Assembly: GCA_934444695.1 (NCBI GenBank)
Contig: CAKSDF010000005.1
Location: forward strand, 1 to 29,937
Reading direction: 5' to 3'
Origin: an uncultured Eubacteriales bacterium
GTDB taxonomy: Bacteria; Bacillota; Clostridia; Oscillospirales; Acutalibacteraceae
DNA: 29,937 nucleotides
Each line of letters starts with the position of its first letter. Within the stretch, counting starts at the first letter, position 1. Position numbers and translations under genes: made by a program. A model generated the notes under the pieces. The model was not told the origin of the DNA, did no database searches, and saw only the letters and a program-made list of their open reading frames with translations. Of this stretch, positions 6,000-14,890 are shown one piece after another.

Positions 6000-7067
6000 A
6001 TGTTTGAAAAACTTTTGGAAATAGAACAGCATTTCGACGAGCTGTCGGAGCAGCTTCAGAATCCCGATGTGGTCAGCAACCAGGAAAATTACACAAAGCT
6101 TATGAAGGAATATAAAAAGCTGACACCCATTGTCGAAACCTTCCGCGACCTTAAAAAGGCTCAGAGCGACGAAAGCGACGCAAAGGAGCTGCTTGACAGC
6201 GGGGACAAGGAGCTTAAAGAGCTGGCCGAGGAGGAGCTTAAAGCCGCCAAGGAGGCCATTGAAGAGCTTTCGGAACAGCTTAAAATTCTGCTTCTCCCCA
6301 CCGATCCCAACGACGACCGCAGCGTTATCGTCGAAATTCGCGGCGGCGCAGGCGGCGAAGAGGCTGCCCTTTTCGCCGGAAGCCTTTACCGTATGTATTC
6401 CATGTACGCCGAAAGCAAGGGCTGGAAAACCGAGATAATAAACGCCAATGAAACCGAGCTTGGCGGATTTAAGGAAATCAGCTTTATGATAAACGGTGAG
6501 GGAGCCTATTCCCGCCTTAAATTTGAAAGCGGGGTACACCGTGTGCAGCGGGTTCCCGAGACCGAGACCCAGGGCCGCATACACACATCAACCGTAACGG
6601 TGGCGGTGCTTCCCGAGGCCGAGGATGTGGAAATAGAGATAAATCCCGCCGACCTCCAGATCGACACCTTCCGTTCTTCCGGTGCCGGCGGACAGCACAT
6701 TAACAAGACCGAATCGGCCATACGCATAACCCACCTTCCCACCGGCCTTATCGTTGAATGCCAGGACGAGCGCAGTCAGCACAAAAACCGCGAAAAGGCC
6801 ATGAAGGTGTTGCGTTCCCGCCTTTACGAGGCAAAGCAGCGTGAACAGGAAAGCAAAATAGCCAGCGAGCGCCGCTCTCAGGTCGGAACGGGCGACAGAT
6901 CGGAACGCATACGCACATACAACTATCCTCAAAGCCGCGTTTCCGACCACCGCATAGGGTTGACGCTTTATCATCTCGAACAGATCTTAAACGGCGATCT
7001 CGATCAGGTCATCGATCCGCTCATAACCGCCGACCGGGCAGAAAAGCTCAAGGCCGGCGAGCAATAA
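6000..7067 (+). CDS. prfA: Peptide chain release factor 1
   Basis: A 355-residue class I release factor, the expected length. The GGQ motif that triggers peptidyl-tRNA hydrolysis lies in SSGAGGQHINKTESA at about residues 224-238. The codon-recognition tripeptide is PET within RVPETETQGRIHTS (near 187), the PxT form typical of RF1 (UAA/UAG) as opposed to the SPF of RF2. The N-terminal helical domain and the C-terminal RSQVGTGDRSERIRTYN segment are intact. AAGGAG lies at 5989-5994. In many Firmicutes prmC (the methylase that modifies the GGQ glutamine) follows prfA; here the next gene is plsX and no prmC is present in the window. Confidence 0.97.
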   Translation: MFEKLLEIEQHFDELSEQLQNPDVVSNQENYTKLMKEYKKLTPIVETFRDLKKAQSDESDAKELLDSGDKELKELAEEELKAAKEAIEELSEQLKILLLPTDPNDDRSVIVEIRGGAGGEEAALFAGSLYRMYSMYAESKGWKTEIINANETELGGFKEISFMINGEGAYSRLKFESGVHRVQRVPETETQGRIHTSTVTVAVLPEAEDVEIEINPADLQIDTFRSSGAGGQHINKTESAIRITHLPTGLIVECQDERSQHKNREKAMKVLRSRLYEAKQREQESKIASERRSQVGTGDRSERIRTYNYPQSRVSDHRIGLTLYHLEQILNGDLDQVIDPLITADRAEKLKAGEQ

Positions 7068-7162
7068 TGCGATCGGGCGGCGCCTGTAATGACGAAACAA
7101 CACTCCCTCAAAAACCGAGGCGGAGAAGAAATAAAACAGATTTAAAAGCAACAGTATCGAAA

Positions 7163-7185
7163 GCGGCAGGTTGATCCCTTGCCGC
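7163..7185 (+). other. Hairpin just upstream of plsX
   Basis: GCGGCA (7163-7168) and TGCCGC (7180-7185) form a stem, extendable by two pairs with a bulge, in the 135-base gap between prfA and plsX. It ends a few bases before the plsX ribosome site (GGAAAGGAAG, 7187-7196). No T-run follows, so it is not a terminator; it may affect plsX translation or processing. The FapR operator known from Bacillus was not seen. Confidence 0.45.
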
Positions 7186-7202
7186 AGGAAAGGAAGAATT
7201 TT

Positions 7203-8225
7203 ATGCACAGCAAAGTTATTGTCGACGCATTCGGCGGAGACAACGCCCCTCTTGCCGCCCTTAAAGGGGCCGAGCTTGCGGTTAAGGAGCTTGGGGTGAG
7301 CATTGTTCTTTGCGGAAACGAGGCCGAGATACACCGTGTGGCCATTCAGAACGACATTTCTCTTGTGGGTATGGAAATATTAAACGCCCCCAGGGTTTTT
7401 GATATGCACGCCGAGCCCACCTCGGTGCTCAAGGAAAACGGCGACACCTCCCTTGCGGTGGGACTTAAAGCGCTGGCGGAAGGCAAGGGCGATGCCTTTG
7501 TTTCGGCCGGAAGCACCGGTGCAATAGCGGTGGGTGCCACCTTTATAGCAAAGCGCATCAAGGGCATAAAACGTCCGGCCATCGCCACCATGATGCCCAC
7601 GCCGAAATCGAGATTCCTGCTTGTGGACGCCGGCGCAAACGCCGACTGCCGCCCCGAGATGCTGCTTTCCTTCGGAGTTATGGGAGCAAAGTATATGGAG
7701 CTTTCTCTGGGCATTAAAAACCCCAGAGTGGGGCTTTTAAACAACGGCACCGAGGACACAAAGGGCGACAAGCTCAGGGTCGAGACCTATCAGCTGCTTA
7801 AAGCATCCCCTTTAAACTTTGTGGGAAACATCGAGGCAAGAGATGTTATGTCGGACAGGTGCGATGTGCTTGTGACCGACGGATTTTCCGGCAACATTGT
7901 GCTTAAAATGTCCGAAGGCGTGGCCCTTTCCTTTTACGGCCTCATTAAACAGGCCTTTGTTAAAGGCACCCTTTCCAAGATCGCAGCCCTTATGGTCAAA
8001 AAGAACCTTAAAAGTATGAAAAAGCTGATGGATTATTCCGAGGTTGGCGGAGCGCCGCTGCTCGGAATCAAAAAGCCGGTCATCAAGGCCCACGGAAGCT
8101 CCAATGAACGCGCCTTTAAAAACGCCATTCGCCAGGCCGATGCATTTGCCTCCTCCGGCGCCATTGCAGCCATTTCGGAATTTTATCAAAGTCAAAAGGG
8201 AGCTGACCCCGATGAAAACGCTTGA
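7203..8225 (+). CDS. plsX: Phosphate acyltransferase PlsX
   Basis: A 340-residue enzyme that converts acyl-ACP to acyl-phosphate, the first step of phospholipid synthesis by the PlsX/PlsY route, acting at the membrane surface. Recognisable features are the N-terminal VIVDAFGGDNAP, FVSAGSTGAIAVGA near residue 102, VDAGANADCRPE near 143 and VTDGFSGNIVLK near 225. Length is normal. The ATG at 7203 was chosen over one 24 bases upstream because AAAGGAAG precedes it and the protein then starts as in relatives. The 3' end overlaps rnc by 14 bases. In most Firmicutes fabD, fabG or acpP lie between plsX and rnc; here they are absent. Confidence 0.96.
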   Translation: MHSKVIVDAFGGDNAPLAALKGAELAVKELGVSIVLCGNEAEIHRVAIQNDISLVGMEILNAPRVFDMHAEPTSVLKENGDTSLAVGLKALAEGKGDAFVSAGSTGAIAVGATFIAKRIKGIKRPAIATMMPTPKSRFLLVDAGANADCRPEMLLSFGVMGAKYMELSLGIKNPRVGLLNNGTEDTKGDKLRVETYQLLKASPLNFVGNIEARDVMSDRCDVLVTDGFSGNIVLKMSEGVALSFYGLIKQAFVKGTLSKIAALMVKKNLKSMKKLMDYSEVGGAPLLGIKKPVIKAHGSSNERAFKNAIRQADAFASSGAIAAISEFYQSQKGADPDENA

Positions 8226-8892
8226 ACAGCGTATAAACTACTGTTTTAAAGACAAAAAGCTGCTGGAAAACGCCCTGACCCATTCCTCCTACGCCCACGA
8301 AACGCGACACCCGGAAATGTGCAACGAGCGGCTGGAATTTCTCGGCGACTCGGTGCTTTCGATAGTGGTTTCGGATTTTCTTTATAAGACCTTTCCGAAG
8401 CTCCCCGAGGGCAAGCTTACCCGCATACGCGCTTCGGCCGTCTGCGAAAAGGCACTTTCGGAATTTTCGAGAAAGCTGGGACTTGGAGAATTTCTTCTGC
8501 TTTCCCACGGAGAGGAACGCACCGGCGGACGGGACCGCTCCAGCATTATCGCCGACGCATTTGAGGCCCTTATCGCCGCCATTTATCTCGACGGCGGAAT
8601 GGAGCCGGCACGGGACTTTGTTCTTTCCTATGTCGTGCCCTCTCTTGACAAGCATTTAGGGGCGGTTGAAAAGGATTTCAAGACCCATTTGCAGGAGGTC
8701 ATTCAGCATAATCCCGAGGACAAGCTCATATATACTCTTGTAGGGGAGCAAGGCCCCGACCACGACAAACGGTTTACGGTTGAGGTCAGGATAAATTCAA
8801 ACCTCGTAGGCACGGGTGTCGGCCACAGCAAAAAGGACGCCGAACAGGCGGCGGCCGAGCAGGCGCTTAAGCTTATGGGAATAATTAAATGA
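8212..8892 (+). CDS. rnc: Ribonuclease III
   Basis: A 226-residue double-strand-specific endoribonuclease, used for rRNA processing and mRNA/antisense RNA decay. The catalytic signature NERLEFLGDSVLS is at residues 38-50 and the second acidic motif DAFEALIAAIYLDGG at about 113-127. A double-stranded RNA-binding domain fills the C-terminal third, ending KKDAEQAAAEQALKLMG. The start ATG at 8212 lies inside the end of plsX, with AAGGGAG upstream, so the pair is translationally coupled. The stop overlaps the next start (ATGA at 8889-8892). Confidence 0.97.
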   Translation: MKTLEQRINYCFKDKKLLENALTHSSYAHETRHPEMCNERLEFLGDSVLSIVVSDFLYKTFPKLPEGKLTRIRASAVCEKALSEFSRKLGLGEFLLLSHGEERTGGRDRSSIIADAFEALIAAIYLDGGMEPARDFVLSYVVPSLDKHLGAVEKDFKTHLQEVIQHNPEDKLIYTLVGEQGPDHDKRFTVEVRINSNLVGTGVGHSKKDAEQAAAEQALKLMGIIK

Positions 8893-9902
8893 GCGCCAAC
8901 ATTTCAATATTCGTCCCCCATATGGGATGTCCCCATAAATGCAGCTTTTGCGATCAAAATGCCATAACCGGCCAAAAGGACATTCCCCGCGCCGCCGATG
9001 TTATCGCAACGGTCGAAAAGGGACTGACCTACATAAAGGATCCGAAAACCACCGAGATAGCCTTTTTCGGCGGAAGCTTTACCGCCATTGACAGAAACTA
9101 TATGACCGAGCTTTTATCGGCAGCATACCCTTTTGTTAAGGAAAAAAGGGTAAAGGGCATACGTCTTTCCACCCGTCCCGACGCCGTCGACAGGGAAACA
9201 CTTGAATTTCTTAAAGGATATGGAGTGTGCGCGGTGGAGCTTGGAGCGCAAAGTATGGACGACGGGGTGCTTCTCGCAAATCTCAGAGGCCACACGTCGG
9301 AGCAGGTTAAAGCCGCTTCCGAGCTTATAAAGCAAAGCGGGATTGAGCTTGGACTTCAGATGATGACCGGTCTTTATAAAAGCAACCTTCAAAGCGACCT
9401 TTTAACGGCGCAGAAAATCGCCGATCTTGAACCGCAGACGGTCAGAATCTATCCCGCAATAACCCTTGAACATACCCTTTTAAGCAGACTTTATAAATCG
9501 GGGGAATATTCCCCGCCCTCTCTTGAAGAGACGGTCGGCCTTTGCGCACAGCTTCTCGAATTTTTTGAAGGGGAAGGCATAAAGGTCATAAAGCTGGGGC
9601 TTCATTCGTCGAGAGACGTGGAAGGCTCATATGTCGCGGGGCCTTATCATCCCGCATTCCGCGAGCTTTGCGAGGGAAGGATATATCTTAAAGCGGCTAA
9701 AGACGCCATAAATAACACGGGAGAGCAAAAGGGGCGGTTTACCCTTTTCGTAAATCCCGCAGAAATTTCTAAAATGATCGGACAGTCGAAAAAGAACATC
9801 ACGGAGCTTGAAAAAGTCGGCTGTATCTGTAAAATAAAACCCCGCGACGGCCTTGAAAAATATCAGGTCGAAGCGCAAAAGGAGCAATCGGATTGTTTTT
9901 AA
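8889..9902 (+). CDS. Elp3-like radical SAM protein
   Basis: A 337-residue radical SAM enzyme. The 4Fe-4S motif is CPHKCSFC (Cys14, Cys18, Cys21). A SAM-binding GGSFT segment near residue 58 and RLSTRPDA near 93 follow, then VELGAQSM near 116 and LQMMTGL near 154. The protein resembles the radical SAM half of Elp3 with a short C-terminal extension but has no acetyltransferase domain, matching the group found between rnc and smc in many Clostridia; the substrate is not known. The C-terminal stretch (NPAEISKMIGQSKKNITEL, about 290-310) looks like a small KH-like nucleic-acid module, suggesting an RNA substrate (inference). It overlaps rnc by four bases and smc by ten. Confidence 0.88.
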   Translation: MSANISIFVPHMGCPHKCSFCDQNAITGQKDIPRAADVIATVEKGLTYIKDPKTTEIAFFGGSFTAIDRNYMTELLSAAYPFVKEKRVKGIRLSTRPDAVDRETLEFLKGYGVCAVELGAQSMDDGVLLANLRGHTSEQVKAASELIKQSGIELGLQMMTGLYKSNLQSDLLTAQKIADLEPQTVRIYPAITLEHTLLSRLYKSGEYSPPSLEETVGLCAQLLEFFEGEGIKVIKLGLHSSRDVEGSYVAGPYHPAFRELCEGRIYLKAAKDAINNTGEQKGRFTLFVNPAEISKMIGQSKKNITELEKVGCICKIKPRDGLEKYQVEAQKEQSDCF

Positions 9903-12900
9903 AAACACTTGAAGCCCAGGGCTTTAAATCATTTCCCGATAAAACCACCCTTAAATTTGAAAAGGGCATAACCGGCGTTGTCGGCCCCAACGGCAGCGGA
10001 AAGAGCAACATTTCCGACGCAATACGGTGGGTACTGGGAGAACAATCGAACAAACAGCTCAGAGGCGAGAAATCCGAAGACGTGGTCTTTAACGGCACCG
10101 CCTCCCGCCGCCCTCAGGGAATGGCTCAGGTCACACTATGCCTCGACAATCGCGACCGTGCCCTTAACTGCGACAGCGACGAGGTGTTTATAACCCGCCG
10201 CTACTATCGCTCGGGAGAGAGCGAATATCAGATAAACCACGCCACCGTCCGCCTTAAGGACATTAACGAGCTGTTTATGGATACCGGTCTCGGAAGGGAC
10301 GGATATTCCATGATCGGGCAGGGAAAAATCAGCGACATCGTTTCCCGCAAGTCCGACGACCGCCGCGAGATGTTTGAAGAAGCGGCGGGCATTTCCCGCT
10401 TCCGCTACCGCAAGACCGAGGCCGAGCGAAAGCTTTCGGCAGCCGAGGAAAATCTCGTGAGGCTGCGTGACATTATGCAGGAGCTGACCCTCAGGGTAGG
10501 GCCTCTTGAAGAGCAGTGCAAAAAGGCCAAAAAGTTTTTGGAGCTTTCGGGACAGTGCAAGGAGCTGGAGGTCGGCCTGTGGCTCATAAGCCTTGAAAAG
10601 GTCAAACAGGGACTTAAGGAACAGACCAGAAAGATAGACATCGCCACCCTCGACTATGAAAATGCAAGAGACAGAATCGACGAAATAATCGAGCAGCTGG
10701 ATGAATCGGGCGCAAAGACAAGACTGCTCACCGTTCAGATGGACGGACTGAGAAGAGGCATTTCCGAATGCGAGGAATCGGCCGCCCGAATCGAGGGTCA
10801 GATCGCCGTTTGCGAAAACAACATATTCCACAACAATCAAAACATTGAACAGCTTAAAGGCGATCTTTCAAACGACAGCCTCGACAGCGCTTTGAGCCTC
10901 GAGCTTGAGCAAAAAAGCAAAGAGCTTGAGCAGAAGCAGCAGGACATCAAAAAGCAGCGGATGGAGCTTTCAAATTCCGCCGCCGAGCTTGAAAAGCTTC
11001 TTACCGAGCTTGAACAAAGCGACAAAAGGCTTGACGCGGTGCGCGGGGAAATAGCCCTTCTCACCGAAAGCATTGCCCAGAAAAACATCAAAAGCGTTAC
11101 CGCATCATCATCCCTTTCGGAAATAGAGACCCGCAAGGCTGCCCTTAAGGAGGGACTTTCCCGCAGGCAGAAGCTTCTTGATGAAGCCTACGAAGAAAAG
11201 ACCGAGCTTGAAAAGGATCTTGAGCGATTCGACGAAAAGATAAAGGAATGCGAAAATTCCCAAAAGGGCGCCGAGATGCTCATAAACTCGGCCAAAGAAA
11301 AAATAGCCCGCTCGAACGAGAAACTGCAGAAGCTGACCCTTGACGAGGGCGAGGCTTTAAGACGGGCCAAGATTCTGACCGATATGGAAAACTCCCTCGA
11401 CGGGTTTAACAATACCGTCAAAACGGTGGTAAAAGAGGCCGAAAAGGGACGGCTCTCGGGCATTAAAGGCCCCGTTTCCCGACTGCTTTCAACCGACGAA
11501 AAATATTCGGTGGCGGTGGAGGTGGCTCTTGGAGGAGCGCTTCAGAACATCGTCACTAAGACCGAGGGCGACGCAAAAAAGGCTATTCTCTTTTTAAAGC
11601 AAAATCGGCTGGGACGCGCAACCTTTTTGCCGCTGACAAATCTTAAGGAGCGAAAGCTTATCGCTCCCGGTATCGATTCCTGCGCCGGATATCTCGGAAC
11701 GGCAGACAGTCTCGTTTCCTTTGAAAGCGAGTATAAGCCGGTATTTTCCTACCTTTTGGGAGGAATAGCGGTGGCCGAGGACATCGACTGCGCCGCATCC
11801 ATAGCAAAAAAATACGGATATAAATTCAGGGTGGTAACTCTCGACGGACAGACGGTCAACGCCGGAGGCTCCCTCACCGGCGGTTCCTTCTCCCGCTCGG
11901 CAGGGCTTTTGTCCCGCTCGGGAGAGATCGAAAAGCTTAAGGCAAAGGCCGCCGACATAAGAAAGAACATAGAAGAAGAACAAAAAACCAACACACGGCT
12001 TTCGGCCGAGCTTTCATCCCGTCTTGCGGCGGTGGAGGGGGCGGCGGCCGAGCGCACCACCGCAAACGAGGACAAGATACGTGTGGTTTCCGAGCTGAGA
12101 CGGGTCAGCGAAAACATCACTCTCGGCGAAAAGGCATTAAACGAGCTTTTAAACGAACAGAAGCAATCGGCCAAACGCATTGCCGAGCTTGAACAATCGG
12201 CAAAGGATGCAAACGAGGCCATTACCGCCCTTAAAACCGAGCTTGAAACAAAGCAGGGCACCCTTTTTGAGCTTACAAAGCAGGGAGACGAGCTTTCGGC
12301 AAAAAGAGAAAAGCTTCTTATGGGCAACTCGGCCGTCAGGGTGACAATTCTCTCCCTTGAAAACGAGGCCGAGGTCATTAAGGACAGCATAGCCTCCATA
12401 ACCTCCCGCCAAAACGACGCCAAAACCGCCAAGGACGCCACCCGCCTCCGCATCGAACAGCTTGAAGCCGCAAACGCCGAGGAAACCGGCAAGATCGAGC
12501 AGCTTAAAGGTGAGATTGCCGAGCTTAAAGAACGAGCCGAGCAAAGCCGCCAAAAATCCGAGCAAAAGCTTAAGGAACGCACCGAGCTTGAGGCAGGCAT
12601 TTCCTCTTTAACGGCCGAGGAACGCGATCTTTCGGCCAAAAAGGAAAGGCTTTCGAGCGAGGTCACCCGCCTTACCGAGCGGCGCGACAATATGCAAAAG
12701 GAGCAGGAAGGTGTCGTTTCAAAACTCTTTGACAAATATGAGCTGACCGTTTCGGCCGCCGAGGAACTGGAAATAGTCATAGACGACATTCCCGCCGCCG
12801 ACCGAAAGCTGAGGGAAATAAAGGGCAAGATAAAATCCCTCGGAAACATCAACCTTGAGGCAATCGACGAATACGCCGAGGTTTCCGAGCGGTATGAATT

Positions 12901-13444
12901 TATGAAAACCCAGCTTTCGGATGTTGAACGGGCCAAAACCGAGCTTGAACGGCTCATTTCCGAGCTTGTTGGCAATATGCAAACCGCCTTTAACGAAAAG
13001 TTTACCCTTATCAACAAGAATTTTTCAGCCACATTTGTCGAGCTTTTCGGCGGCGGAACGGCTCATCTGGTGCTTTCCGATCCCGCCGACGTACTCAATT
13101 CCGGCATTGAAATAAAGGTTCAGCCTCCCGGCAAAAACGTTTCCAGCATCGAGCAGCTGTCGGGCGGAGAAAAGTCCATTGTGGCGCTGGCAATATACTT
13201 TGCCATGATGAAGGTTGCGCCCCCGCCCTTTTGTATGCTCGACGAGGTGGAATCGGCTCTCGACGACGTTAATGTCGACCGCTTTGCCCAGTATCTTCGC
13301 AGAATGTGCGGCGATACCCAGTTTATCGTCGTTACCCACCGCCGAGGCACCATGGAAGAGGCCGATGTGCTTTACGGCGTGACCATGCAGGAAAAGGGTG
13401 TTTCTAAAATACTCAAGCTTGAAGGAAAGGAATATAACAACTAA
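9893..13444 (+). CDS. smc: Chromosome segregation ATPase SMC
   Basis: An 1183-residue condensin subunit of normal length. The Walker A motif GPNGSGKSN is at residues 31-39. Long coiled coils cover about 170-500 and 670-1000. The hinge lies at about 520-660 (GGALQNIVTKTEGDAKKA and the glycine-rich NAGGSLTGGSFSR). The C-terminal head has the signature LSGGEKSIVALA near 1089 and Walker B CMLDEVESALDD near 1114. The start is a TTG at 9893, supported by AAAAGGAG at 9877-9884 and by the usual N-terminus; it overlaps the radical SAM gene. Smc works with ScpA/ScpB and is loaded by ParB at parS, and a parS site is present in this window. The stop shares one base with the ftsY start. Confidence 0.97.
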   Translation: MFLKTLEAQGFKSFPDKTTLKFEKGITGVVGPNGSGKSNISDAIRWVLGEQSNKQLRGEKSEDVVFNGTASRRPQGMAQVTLCLDNRDRALNCDSDEVFITRRYYRSGESEYQINHATVRLKDINELFMDTGLGRDGYSMIGQGKISDIVSRKSDDRREMFEEAAGISRFRYRKTEAERKLSAAEENLVRLRDIMQELTLRVGPLEEQCKKAKKFLELSGQCKELEVGLWLISLEKVKQGLKEQTRKIDIATLDYENARDRIDEIIEQLDESGAKTRLLTVQMDGLRRGISECEESAARIEGQIAVCENNIFHNNQNIEQLKGDLSNDSLDSALSLELEQKSKELEQKQQDIKKQRMELSNSAAELEKLLTELEQSDKRLDAVRGEIALLTESIAQKNIKSVTASSSLSEIETRKAALKEGLSRRQKLLDEAYEEKTELEKDLERFDEKIKECENSQKGAEMLINSAKEKIARSNEKLQKLTLDEGEALRRAKILTDMENSLDGFNNTVKTVVKEAEKGRLSGIKGPVSRLLSTDEKYSVAVEVALGGALQNIVTKTEGDAKKAILFLKQNRLGRATFLPLTNLKERKLIAPGIDSCAGYLGTADSLVSFESEYKPVFSYLLGGIAVAEDIDCAASIAKKYGYKFRVVTLDGQTVNAGGSLTGGSFSRSAGLLSRSGEIEKLKAKAADIRKNIEEEQKTNTRLSAELSSRLAAVEGAAAERTTANEDKIRVVSELRRVSENITLGEKALNELLNEQKQSAKRIAELEQSAKDANEAITALKTELETKQGTLFELTKQGDELSAKREKLLMGNSAVRVTILSLENEAEVIKDSIASITSRQNDAKTAKDATRLRIEQLEAANAEETGKIEQLKGEIAELKERAEQSRQKSEQKLKERTELEAGISSLTAEERDLSAKKERLSSEVTRLTERRDNMQKEQEGVVSKLFDKYELTVSAAEELEIVIDDIPAADRKLREIKGKIKSLGNINLEAIDEYAEVSERYEFMKTQLSDVERAKTELERLISELVGNMQTAFNEKFTLINKNFSATFVELFGGGTAHLVLSDPADVLNSGIEIKVQPPGKNVSSIEQLSGGEKSIVALAIYFAMMKVAPPPFCMLDEVESALDDVNVDRFAQYLRRMCGDTQFIVVTHRRGTMEEADVLYGVTMQEKGVSKILKLEGKEYNN

Positions 13445-14346
13445 TGGGATTTTTCAGCAAAATAGCCGAGGGACTTAAAAAAACAAAGAATTCCCTTTCT
13501 TCGGCTCTTGACGGAATGCTCTCGGTCTTTACCAAAATAGACGACGAGCTTTTTGAGGAGCTTGAAGAGATACTTATAATGTCCGATATTTCGGTCTCCA
13601 CGGCCGAAAGAATATGCACCGAGCTTAAAGCCAAGGTCAAGGCCGCCCGCACCGAGAACCCCGAGGACATCAAGGGTATGCTCAGGGAGATCATAACAGG
13701 TATGCTGGCCGACGGACAGGCCATTAAAACCGATACAAAGCCCTCCATAATCGTTATGATAGGAGTCAACGGCGCCGGAAAGACCACCACCATCGGCAAG
13801 ATGGCGCTGAGATACAAAAAGGAAGGCAAAAGCGTCATTCTCGGAGCGGCAGACACCTTCAGAGCCGCCGCCATCGAGCAGCTTGAGGTGTGGAGCGAGC
13901 GTGCAGGGGTGCCTATGATCAAGCAAAAGGAAGGCTCCGATCCCGCCGCCGTGGTTTTCGACACCATTTCGGCCGCAAAGGCAAGGGGCTGCGACCTCAT
14001 CATTTGCGACACGGCCGGACGGCTTCACAACAAAAAGGGACTTATGGACGAGCTTAACAAGATTTCCCGCATAATCGACCGTGAGCTTCCCGACGCCGAT
14101 CGCGAGACCCTGCTTGTAATCGACGCCACCACCGGCCAAAACGCCATGAATCAGGCCAAGGAATTTGCCGCCGCCGCAGGAATAACCGGCATTGTGCTGA
14201 CCAAGCTTGACGGTACGGCCAAGGGCGGAATGGTGCTTTCCATCAAGGAGGAGCTGGGCATACCGGTCAAAATGGTGGGCGTCGGCGAAGGTATCGACGA
14301 TCTTATCCCCTTCTCGGCCGAGGAATTTGCCGAGGGTATCATATAA
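13444..14346 (+). CDS. ftsY: Signal recognition particle receptor FtsY
   Basis: A 300-residue SRP-type GTPase that docks the SRP-ribosome complex to the membrane translocon. The G1 loop GVNGAGKTTTIGK starts near residue 107, DTFRAAAIEQL near 138, DTAGRLHNK near 188 and TKLDGTAKGG near 253. The long acidic A domain of E. coli FtsY is missing, as usual in Firmicutes; instead a short amphipathic N-terminal helix (GFFSKIAEGLKKTK) could touch the membrane. The ATG at 13444 overlaps the smc stop. It is the last gene of the operon; the hairpin at 14400 follows about 50 bases later. Confidence 0.97.
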   Translation: MGFFSKIAEGLKKTKNSLSSALDGMLSVFTKIDDELFEELEEILIMSDISVSTAERICTELKAKVKAARTENPEDIKGMLREIITGMLADGQAIKTDTKPSIIVMIGVNGAGKTTTIGKMALRYKKEGKSVILGAADTFRAAAIEQLEVWSERAGVPMIKQKEGSDPAAVVFDTISAAKARGCDLIICDTAGRLHNKKGLMDELNKISRIIDRELPDADRETLLVIDATTGQNAMNQAKEFAAAAGITGIVLTKLDGTAKGGMVLSIKEELGIPVKMVGVGEGIDDLIPFSAEEFAEGII

Positions 14347-14385
14347 TAATAATATAGGTATGATATAAGAGAAATCGAAAAAGCC

Positions 14386-14417
14386 TGCAAAAAACAAAAG
14401 AGCGGGATTTCCCGCTC
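14386..14417 (-). terminator. Terminator shared by ftsY and the facing small gene
   Basis: GAGCGGGA (14400-14407) and TCCCGCTC (14410-14417) form a tight hairpin. On the minus strand the tail is TTTTGTTTTTT, so this is a good terminator for the small gene at 14551-14697. On the plus strand the tail is only CTTGCTTTG, so it would be a weaker terminator for ftsY. Confidence 0.75.
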
Positions 14418-14550
14418 CTTGCTTTGAAAGATTATCGTATTAAGAGACAGCCCGCTAATGCACCTGCTGGGCCGCTGCAAGGCTCCGCTGCAGCACACCG
14501 GTTATGAGGCTATTATGAAACCCTGTTATAAAACCTTTTGCACGGCGCTG

Positions 14551-14697
14551 TTACGAGGCCTTGGTCCTTGTGTATACCTCCCAGCCGTCGTTATACCGCT
14601 TTAAGGTTGTCTTTCTTTTTTGCTTTTTGCGATCCTTTTTATCCGAATCATAAAGCCACATCTGTATCATAACATAAAGTAAAATTACTGCGAGCAT
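14551..14697 (-). CDS. Small single-pass membrane peptide (48 residues)
   Basis: A 48-codon gene on the minus strand. The peptide starts MLAVILLYVMIQMWLY, one membrane-spanning segment, followed by a strongly basic stretch (DSDKKDRKKQKRK) and a polar tail. The basic residues after the segment suggest an outside-in orientation with a cytoplasmic tail. Support comes from a good ribosome site (AAGGGGAAG) eight bases before the ATG, a consensus promoter about 110 bases upstream, a second TATAAT-like box at 14724-14729, and the minus-strand terminator at 14386-14417. The 3' untranslated stretch (14418-14550) holds a TGCTG/CAGCA hairpin with GCTGC repeats. The family is not recognised; a small stress or regulatory membrane peptide, or a toxin, are options I cannot separate. 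Confidence 0.6.
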   Translation of the reverse strand: MLAVILLYVMIQMWLYDSDKKDRKKQKRKTTLKRYNDGWEVYTRTKAS

Positions 14698-14811
14698 AGT
14701 TTTCTTCCCCTTTCGACATTTTTATTATATCAAAGGCATTGTCCCATTAACGGGATTTAGCTTGCGCTTTTTATTTCTTTTAAACAGCTGTACTTTTCTA
14801 TCTGCAATTTA

Positions 14812-14840
14812 ATTATATCACAACATATTGTGCTTGTCAA
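14812..14840 (-). promoter_or_regulatory. Consensus promoter, leftward
   Basis: On the minus strand, TTGACA (plus positions 14835-14840), exactly 17 bases, TATAAT (14812-14817): a perfect match to the vegetative consensus. Transcription should start near 14805 and read through the 48-codon gene to the terminator at 14386. It is the strongest-looking promoter in the window. Confidence 0.8.
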
Positions 14841-14867
14841 ACCCGTAATACACCTTATGTTGACAAG
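14833..14867. repeat. Inverted repeat overlapping the leftward -35 box
   Basis: CTTGTCAA (14833-14840) and TTGACAAG (14860-14867) are perfect 8-bp inverted repeats separated by 19 bases. The left arm contains the -35 box of the leftward promoter; the right arm holds a TTGACA for the opposite direction, but I see no good -10 at the right distance. This is consistent with a dimeric regulator site between divergent units or with paired -35 boxes. Confidence 0.55.
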
Positions 14868-14890
14868 CTCGTAAATATTACACAAAACAT

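Noticed and set aside
11749..13032. Ser-rich antisense frame within smc
   Set aside because: Ser-rich composition is what the complement of Glu/Ala/Lys coiled-coil codons gives; no ribosome site.
14457..14500. GCTGC-rich hairpin as a fourth copy of the junction element
   Set aside because: It lacks the CGGAGGG arm and the CTCGGC/GCCGAG hairpin; only a simple stem is present.
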